10,735 nucleotides of DNA from Planctomycetota bacterium (GTDB taxonomy: Bacteria > Planctomycetota > PUPC01 > JABMSA01 > JAUWKK01): positions 1-10,735 of the forward strand of contig JAUWKK010000060.1 of assembly GCA_030614245.1 (NCBI GenBank), in the 5' to 3' direction. The notes under the pieces were generated by a model, which saw only the letters and a list, made by a program, of their open reading frames with translations, was not told where the DNA came from and made no database searches. Within the stretch, counting starts at the first letter, position 1, and every line of letters begins with the position of its first letter. A program made the position numbers and the translations under genes. Positions 7,446 through 10,735 of this stretch are shown here, piece by piece.

Positions 7446-8125
7446 AGTGACCCTCCTGCTTTTGCGAAAGCCCGGTTCAGCTCGAGGAAGGGGACGCTCT
7501 GCTCGAATTGCTCGATGATGGCGGCCTCGTGGCTGACGATGATGAGGGTGCATCCGTGCTGCTTGCAGAGGTCCCGCAGGCGGTCGAGCACGTCTTGGGC
7601 GCGAGACGGGTCGAGCGAACCGGTCGGCTCGTCAGCCAGGATGAGTTCAGGCTTGTTTGCGAGCGACCGCGCCACCGCAACCCGCTGCTGCTGGCCGAAA
7701 GAAAGCTGCGAGGGGCGATGGTTCAACCGGTCGCCCAGCCCCAGTTCGCTCAGCAGAGCTGCTGCGAACCCGCGGTCGGGTCTCGTGCCCGAGAACGCCA
7801 TACCCAGCAGAACGTTCTCGACGGCCGTGTAGCCTTCGAGCAGGTTGAAGCTCTGGAAAATGTAGCCGATATGCCGCGCGCGGAAGTGGTCGCGAGCTGC
7901 TTCGCCCATCGAGGATAGCTCATCCCCGCATATCGAGACGCGGCCCGACGTGGCGGGCAGCAGGCCCGATATCACGTGCAGCAGCGTGGACTTGCCGCTG
8001 CCGGACGCTCCGAAAAGCGCCACCTGTTCCCCACGGTGGACCGTCCACTCCGGCACATCAAGCACCTTCAGGCTCCCGGCAGCACCGGTGTAGACAACTT
8101 CCAGATTGCTGATCTCCACGATCAT
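7442..8125 (-). CDS. LolD/MacB-type ABC transporter ATP-binding protein
   Basis: A 227-aa cytoplasmic ATPase, normal length for the LolD/FtsE/MacB subfamily. It has a Walker A GASGSGKST (39-47), Q-loop IFQSFNLL with Gln91, ABC signature LSFGQ (141-145), Walker B LILADEP (161-167) with the D-loop SLDPS, and H-loop His199 in IVSHE. All ATP-hydrolysis residues are intact. The IGYIFQSFNLL and ADEPTGSLD sequences are typical of the subfamily that pairs with FtsX-fold permeases, and the partner is encoded next with a 4-nt overlap. It is the first gene of the operon; AGGAG at 8140-8136 lies 10 nt upstream of ATG 8125. Its role here is presumably to power the envelope complex with the His-rich and DUF3299 proteins. 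Confidence 0.93.
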   Translation of the reverse strand: MIVEISNLEVVYTGAAGSLKVLDVPEWTVHRGEQVALFGASGSGKSTLLHVISGLLPATSGRVSICGDELSSMGEAARDHFRARHIGYIFQSFNLLEGYTAVENVLLGMAFSGTRPDRGFAAALLSELGLGDRLNHRPSQLSFGQQQRVAVARSLANKPELILADEPTGSLDPSRAQDVLDRLRDLCKQHGCTLIIVSHEAAIIEQFEQSVPFLELNRAFAKAGGSL

Positions 8126-8146
8126 GTCGGTATTACTCCTGTAGGG

Positions 8147-8174
8147 ATTCTACGCGAAGCCTGCGCAGATTCAA
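8147..8174 (-). promoter_or_regulatory. Candidate sigma-70 promoter of the ABC operon
   Basis: On the - strand TTGAAT (8174-8169, 4/6 match), a 16-nt spacer and TAGAAT (8152-8147, 5/6) form a possible promoter just upstream of the ATPase gene. A start near 8140 would leave the AGGAG ribosome site almost at the 5' end, an unusually short leader, so it may be wrong. I found no -24/-12 (GG-N10-GC) sigma-54 site between here and 8420 on this strand. Confidence 0.4.
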
Positions 8175-8218
8175 CTCATTACCGTGGTTTACAGAGATGA
8201 TGGGAGAATCTGCTTCGC
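8154..8218. repeat. Interrupted 13-nt inverted repeat in the divergent promoter region
   Basis: The left arm GCGAAG (8154-8159) plus CAGATTC (8166-8172) is the exact reverse complement of the contiguous right arm GAATCTGCTTCGC (8206-8218), apart from six extra bases (8160-8165) splitting the left arm. The left arm covers the spacer and part of the -35 of the candidate ABC-operon promoter. It could be an operator or enhancer for a regulator, or a remnant repeat. Confidence 0.55.
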
Positions 8219-8265
8219 TTCGCTGGTGCTGGTGTCCGGTTTTTCGGATCATGGCCCTCGATGTG

Positions 8266-8294
8266 TTGACTTTTCTGCGCGCAGGCTGTAAAAT
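8266..8294 (+). promoter_or_regulatory. Near-consensus sigma-70 promoter for the sigma-54 activator gene
   Basis: TTGACT (8266-8271, 5/6), a 17-nt spacer and TAAAAT (8289-8294, 5/6) give one of the best promoter matches in the window, in a gene-free region. Transcription would begin near 8301, leaving a leader of about 95 nt before the TTG start at 8395. It also argues that in-frame ATGs upstream of it (from 8197) are not the real start. Confidence 0.65.
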
Positions 8295-8336
8295 ACCGCC
8301 AACGAAAAGTTTAGGTTCGTCCGGTGTCGGGGAATC

Positions 8337-8354
8337 TCCCGGCAGAGACCGGGA
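8337..8354 (+). other. Hairpin in the leader of the activator mRNA
   Basis: TCCCGG (8337-8342) and CCGGGA (8349-8354) pair around a CAGAGA loop, a 6-bp GC stem in the predicted leader about 40 nt before the start codon. It matches no riboswitch I recognise and may simply be local structure. Confidence 0.35.
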
Positions 8355-8394
8355 CGTGTCCGGTATTGCTGACGGCAGGTATACGAGGTACACA

Positions 8395-9402
8395 TTGGAA
8401 ACCGACCGAATCGACTATATCTCACTGAAGCTGGATATGCACCAGCGCAGCGGCTTTGCGGGCATCGCAGGCCGCAGCCCGGCGATGCAGGAGACTCTTC
8501 GGCTGATCGGCAAGGTGACCGCTACCGACAGCACGGTTCTGGTCACCGGCGAACGCGGCTCGGGCAAGGAGCTCGTCGCAAGGGTCATTCATGAGAAGAG
8601 CTCGCGTGCGGATTTTCCGTTTGTCGTCGCCCACTGCGGGACGATCCCCTATGACCTGGTGGAGTCGGAGCTTTTCGGTCACATGCGGGGTGCCTTCACC
8701 AGCGCGTACGAGCGAAAGCAGGGGCTGTTTCAGATTGCAGATGGGGGGACGATCTTCCTGGATGAGATATGCGAACTGAGCCCGTTTCATCAGGTCAAGC
8801 TTCTGCGGGTCCTCGAGGCGGGGATGATGCGTCCCGTCGGCTCCGTCGAAGATGTGAAGGTTGACGTGCGCGCAATTGCCGCGAGCCATCGCGACCTCGC
8901 CGGAATGGTGAAGGACGGGTCGTTCCGCGAAGACCTCTTCTTCAGGGTGAACGTCTTTCCCATCCACGTGCCACCGCTTCGTGAGCGGCGTGAAGATCTT
9001 CCAGTGATTGTGAGCGAGCTTCTGGCGGGATCTTCGGCGGACGGCGGGCGAACTGCCGCGATAACGCCCGAGGCCTTGGAACTGCTGATGCAATACGAGT
9101 GGCCCGGCAACGTGCGCGAGTTGGAAAACGTGATCGAACGCGCGACAATCCTGTGCGGCAGCGATCCGGTCACGCCTGCCTCCCTGCCGCAGGCCGTGGC
9201 CGCCGGCAATGCAGCAGCGGGGCCGACGAGCATGTTCGATCAGCCATTCAGGGATGCCAGGGCCGAGTTCGAACGCCAGTACATACGGCGCTCGCTGCGC
9301 ACCACCGGCGGAAACGTCACGCAGGCTGCCGCGCTCAGCGGTATGTCACGCGCGCACTTCTACGAATTGCTCAAGAAGCACAGCGTCACCCGAGAGGGAT
9401 AG
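8395..9402 (+). CDS. Sigma-54-dependent transcriptional activator (bEBP) without a sensory domain, GAFTSA loop
   Basis: A 335-aa enhancer-binding protein that would remodel sigma-54 RNA polymerase by ATP hydrolysis. After about 20 N-terminal residues comes the AAA+ domain (about 21-250): Walker A GERGSGKE (52-59), ESELFGH, the sigma-54 contact loop GAFTSA (99-104; usual form GAFTGA), Walker B GGTIFLDE (117-124), the FREDLFFRVNVF and PPLRERREDLP motifs, and WPGNVREL. A Fis-type HTH lies at about 300-329 (GGNVTQAAALSGMSRAHFYELLKK). No receiver, GAF, PAS or V4R domain is present, as in PspF, so activity must be set by a partner or by expression. Start TTG 8395 has GAGG at 8385-8388; ATG 8437 and GTG 8356 are alternatives. 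It is divergent from the ABC operon, a likely but unproven target, and ends in TAG. Confidence 0.88.
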   Translation: METDRIDYISLKLDMHQRSGFAGIAGRSPAMQETLRLIGKVTATDSTVLVTGERGSGKELVARVIHEKSSRADFPFVVAHCGTIPYDLVESELFGHMRGAFTSAYERKQGLFQIADGGTIFLDEICELSPFHQVKLLRVLEAGMMRPVGSVEDVKVDVRAIAASHRDLAGMVKDGSFREDLFFRVNVFPIHVPPLRERREDLPVIVSELLAGSSADGGRTAAITPEALELLMQYEWPGNVRELENVIERATILCGSDPVTPASLPQAVAAGNAAAGPTSMFDQPFRDARAEFERQYIRRSLRTTGGNVTQAAALSGMSRAHFYELLKKHSVTREG

Positions 9403-9557
9403 GCCCCGGCCTGTATCGCACGTTTTATTTGACGTTATCCTTCCCCGGGAGTATGACCCGACCTAATGGGGTATCTTATGTGCCGCGAATGCGCGCGTCA
9501 GCTTCCGGTACGCCCGGGAGAGGCCTCGTCTCTTCACTGCGGAGCAGCGCGAGCATA

Positions 9558-9697
9558 TAGGCTGGGGCTTTAGCCCCAGTTAATGAGCGAAAGTCACCAA
9601 GCCGCCCTGGAGGGGCGAAGGAAATGAATATTTGCTATGCCCCTCCAGGGCACAACTATTATACTGTCTGAATCCTGGGGCTGAAGCCCCCAGGCTA
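9558..9697. repeat. Palindrome-rich MITE/REP-like element
   Basis: Three hairpins lie in tandem: CTGGGGCT/AGCCCCAG (9562-9569, 9572-9579); a perfect 13-bp pair GCCCTGGAGGGGC (9604-9616) and GCCCCTCCAGGGC (9639-9651) around 22 AT-richer bases; and CCTGGGGCT/AGCCCCCAGG (9674-9682, 9685-9694). The first and third hairpins are themselves imperfect terminal inverted repeats of about 22 nt, and each is flanked outside by TA (9558-9559, 9696-9697). That layout fits a non-autonomous element of the IS630/mariner type or a BIME-like repeat. It resembles 'CCCTGGAGGGGCG' repeats I recall in planctomycete genomes; copy number cannot be judged from one window. Confidence 0.65.
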
Positions 9698-9705
9698 CAT
9701 TCCTT

Positions 9706-9720
9706 GGCCGCTACGCGGCC
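9706..9720. repeat. Short GC hairpin beside the palindromic element
   Basis: GGCCGC (9706-9711), a TAC loop and GCGGCC (9715-9720) form a perfect 6-bp stem, with TTCC and GGAA flanks on either side. It may be a fourth part of the adjoining element or an end signal for the activator transcript, though no T-run follows. Confidence 0.45.
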
Positions 9721-9836
9721 GGGAATCAGCTTGCATGCGATTCGGGTTGAAAATATCCATTGTCTCTGGATCACGGTTGTCCAGCATACCCCACGATCTG
9801 GATACAGACTCGATCATGCCTTCCCCGGGCGCGCAC

Positions 9837-9865
9837 TTGACACGGGCCCCGCGCGGGGGTATCGT
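9837..9865 (+). promoter_or_regulatory. Candidate promoter for the HNH gene
   Basis: TTGACA (9837-9842, perfect), a 17-nt spacer and TATCGT (9860-9865, 4/6) would start transcription near 9872, about 50 nt before the gene. A second possible -10, TATAGT (9878-9883, 5/6), has no -35 partner. Confidence 0.4.
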
Positions 9866-9875
9866 TGGGGGTATC
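9855..9875 (+). repeat. Tandem 9-bp repeat in the HNH promoter zone
   Basis: GGGGGTATC occurs at 9855-9863 and again at 9867-9875, a 12-nt period. It overlaps the candidate -10 and lies just upstream of TATAGT, so it could be a small operator, or a chance duplication. Confidence 0.4.
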
Positions 9876-9921
9876 CTTATAGTTGACCATTGTTTACATT
9901 ATCTCACATGGAGGTGACCCA

Positions 9922-10362
9922 ATGGAACCCTTCGATAGTTATCCGAAAGGCGGAAGAAAACTCCTTGGGAAACCGAAGAACAACTCTAACTGCCGCCATG
10001 GATATGGGCTGGAACTGAGCAAGACAACCGGACAGACTTCCTGCGCTTACTGTGGCGTCAGCTTTACAGACGATTACTACCACTGGCTGCTGATGACAGT
10101 GGACCACGTTGTCCCCAGAATGGAAGCGAAGAGGCTTGGAATACCCGAAAAACGGTATGAAGACGTCACGAACCTGGCGTTGGCCTGCTGTGGATGCAAC
10201 GGCTTTAACAACCAGTTCAAGATACCGGAGGGGAGGCAAAAACCAAAGACGTTGTCCGCATTCTATGACCTCAGAGACTGGGTGTTCGAAAAGCGCAAGT
10301 TCATCATCGAGCGACGGCGGATAAGAGAAAAACAGTACTTTAAGGATACGTGGCAGGAGTGA
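9922..10362 (+). CDS. Stand-alone HNH-family endonuclease (HNN variant)
   Basis: A 146-aa protein with a beta-beta-alpha-metal nuclease core: zinc ligands Cys41 and Cys44 (CAYC), the catalytic Asp61-His62 pair in VDHVVPR, Asn84 in NLALAC, and the second zinc pair Cys89/Cys92 followed by Asn93, so the third motif residue is Asn (HNN). The N-terminus is basic (GGRKLLGKPKNNSN) and the C-terminus is a charged helix (EKRKFIIERRRIREKQ), both suited to DNA contact. It has no intein, intron or restriction partner in view, so DNA repair, defence or mobility are all open. Start ATG 9922 has GGAGGTGA (9910-9917), an excellent Shine-Dalgarno; a TTG start at 9883 is less likely. GC is about 50-57% in the lines I counted, a little below the upstream genes. 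Confidence 0.85.
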   Translation: MEPFDSYPKGGRKLLGKPKNNSNCRHGYGLELSKTTGQTSCAYCGVSFTDDYYHWLLMTVDHVVPRMEAKRLGIPEKRYEDVTNLALACCGCNGFNNQFKIPEGRQKPKTLSAFYDLRDWVFEKRKFIIERRRIREKQYFKDTWQE

Positions 10363-10389
10363 GAAGGGGGAAGAGGGTTCTTCCCTTCT
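10362..10389 (+). terminator. Hairpin after the HNH gene
   Basis: AGAAGGG (10362-10368) pairs with CCCTTCT (10383-10389) starting at the last base of the HNH stop codon, with possible inner pairing. No run of T follows, so it is a weak or rho-assisted terminator or an mRNA end-protecting structure. Confidence 0.35.
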
Positions 10390-10427
10390 GAGCAAGCGGC
10401 GATTGAAACCACTGCGGGGAATTCGCG

Positions 10428-10459
10428 AAAAAACACGGCCCGGACGTTGAACCCGAGCC
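10428..10459 (-). terminator. Rho-independent terminator of fabF
   Basis: On the - strand GGCTCGG pairs with CCGGGCC (7 bp, one G-T wobble) around a 9-nt loop, followed after GTG by six T. It lies 22 nt beyond the fabF stop, the usual place for an intrinsic terminator. Confidence 0.8.
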
Positions 10460-10481
10460 GGCTACGGACTAAACTGCTGCG

Positions 10482-10735
10482 TTATCCGTCGTATTTGCGA
10501 ACGGCGAGTGTTGCATTGTGGCCTCCGAAGCCGAGTGTGTTCGACAATGCAACGTTGATAGTCATGCGCTTGGGTTCGTTCGGCACGTAATAGAGGTCGC
10601 ACTCCGGGTCGGGGTGATGGTAGTTTATCGTTGGGGGTGCGATGTCATTCTTGACGGCGAGGGCGCATAGGACGAGCTCGACGGCGCCGGTGGCGCCGAG
10701 CAAGTGGCCGAGCATCGACTTCGTGGAACTGCCGG
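10482..10735 (-). CDS. fabF: Beta-ketoacyl-ACP synthase II, C-terminal part (cut by window edge)
   Basis: The frame enters from the right edge and ends in TAA 10484-10482, giving the last 84 residues. STKSMLGHLLGATGAVE carries the Lys and His that match Lys335 and His340 of the E. coli FabF active site, followed by the C-terminal hallmark ALSNTLGFGGHNATL. The enzyme condenses malonyl-ACP with acyl-ACP in fatty acid elongation in the cytosol. The catalytic Cys and first His lie outside the window. FabB and polyketide KS domains share the STKS...GH motif; the LSNTLGFGGHN ending and length favour FabF. The strong terminator just downstream marks it as the last gene of its transcription unit. The ATG at 10715 is internal. 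Confidence 0.92.
   Translation of the reverse strand, partial: GSSTKSMLGHLLGATGAVELVLCALAVKNDIAPPTINYHHPDPECDLYYVPNEPKRMTINVALSNTLGFGGHNATLAVRKYDG

Larger units (their letters stand above)
9403..9921. other. Gene-free 519-bp region with palindromes and short repeats
   Basis: No credible gene is found here; short open frames lack ribosome sites and run through the palindromes. It holds a 140-bp palindrome-rich element (9558-9697), a GC hairpin (9706-9720), two copies of CCTTCCCCGGG (9439-9449 and 9819-9829), related TGGGGTATCTTAT (9467-9479) and TGGGGGTATCCTTAT (9866-9880) motifs, and the likely promoter zone of the HNH gene. There is no clear terminator with a T-run after the activator gene; the palindromes may serve instead. 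Confidence 0.7.

Noticed and set aside
6675..7832. 385-codon open frame on the + strand
   Set aside because: Antisense to the permease and ATPase genes, which carry all family motifs.
8133..8393. 86-codon open frame on the - strand between the divergent genes
   Set aside because: GTG start without ribosome site, crosses the promoter and the inverted repeat, no recognisable sequence.
8197..8394. Longer N-terminus for the sigma-54 activator (ATG 8197)
   Set aside because: It would run through a TTGACT-N17-TAAAAT promoter and encode no domain; TTG 8395 with GAGG fits better.
9558..9697. CRISPR array
   Set aside because: Repeats are inverted hairpins of unequal spacing, not regularly spaced direct repeats, and no cas gene is near.
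9705..9720. GG-N10-GC sigma-54 promoter
   Set aside because: Spacing fits but the bases are part of the GGCCGC-TAC-GCGGCC hairpin and the -12 box lacks TTGC.
9632..9886. 84-codon open frame on the + strand
   Set aside because: Starts inside the palindromic element, no ribosome site, no motif.

Overview
The window looks like a GC-rich, probably anaerobic bacterium of the Planctomycetota or a neighbouring PVC-type lineage. Three things suggest this: a secreted 'ground-like' N-terminal domain plus TPRs fused to an alpha/beta hydrolase, with a C-terminal module I remember from planctomycete hydrolases; a small 2x[4Fe-4S] ferredoxin of the 2-oxoacid:ferredoxin oxidoreductase delta type; and a CC-containing DUF3299-like protein beside a LolD/FtsX transporter. 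The lineage is an inference from protein style; no marker gene is present.

Layout. Positions 1-4156 run on the + strand as one likely transcription unit: the tail of an unidentified gene, the ferredoxin, a 209-aa lipoprotein, a 280-aa polytopic membrane protein (GTGA overlap with the lipoprotein) and a secreted TPR/alpha-beta hydrolase protein. The hydrolase frame meets an in-frame TAG at 3707-3709 and stays open, with coding character, for 148 more codons to a TGA at 4154-4156. This gene is either broken, read through or mis-sequenced at one base.

Positions 4210-8125 hold a tight four-gene operon on the - strand, in transcription order: LolD-type ATPase, FtsX/MacB-type permease (GTGA overlap), a His-rich membrane-anchored small protein, and a 470-aa exported protein with two DUF3299-like repeats and a BamE-like C-terminus. 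The set resembles the Zur-regulated zrg system of Vibrio (ABC transporter plus DUF3299 plus His-rich protein), so a metal-related envelope role is plausible.

Divergent from it at 8395 is a sigma-54 activator (bEBP) with no sensory domain and a GAFTSA loop instead of GAFTGA. It sits behind a near-consensus sigma-70 promoter. The roughly 270-bp divergent region contains an interrupted 13-nt dyad that overlaps the predicted operon promoter.

Positions 9403-9921 carry no gene. They hold a 140-bp palindrome-rich MITE/REP-like element bounded by TA, plus small hairpins and short direct repeats. A free-standing HNH (HNN-type) nuclease gene with a perfect Shine-Dalgarno follows. The window ends in the 3' part of fabF on the - strand, with its own rho-independent terminator.
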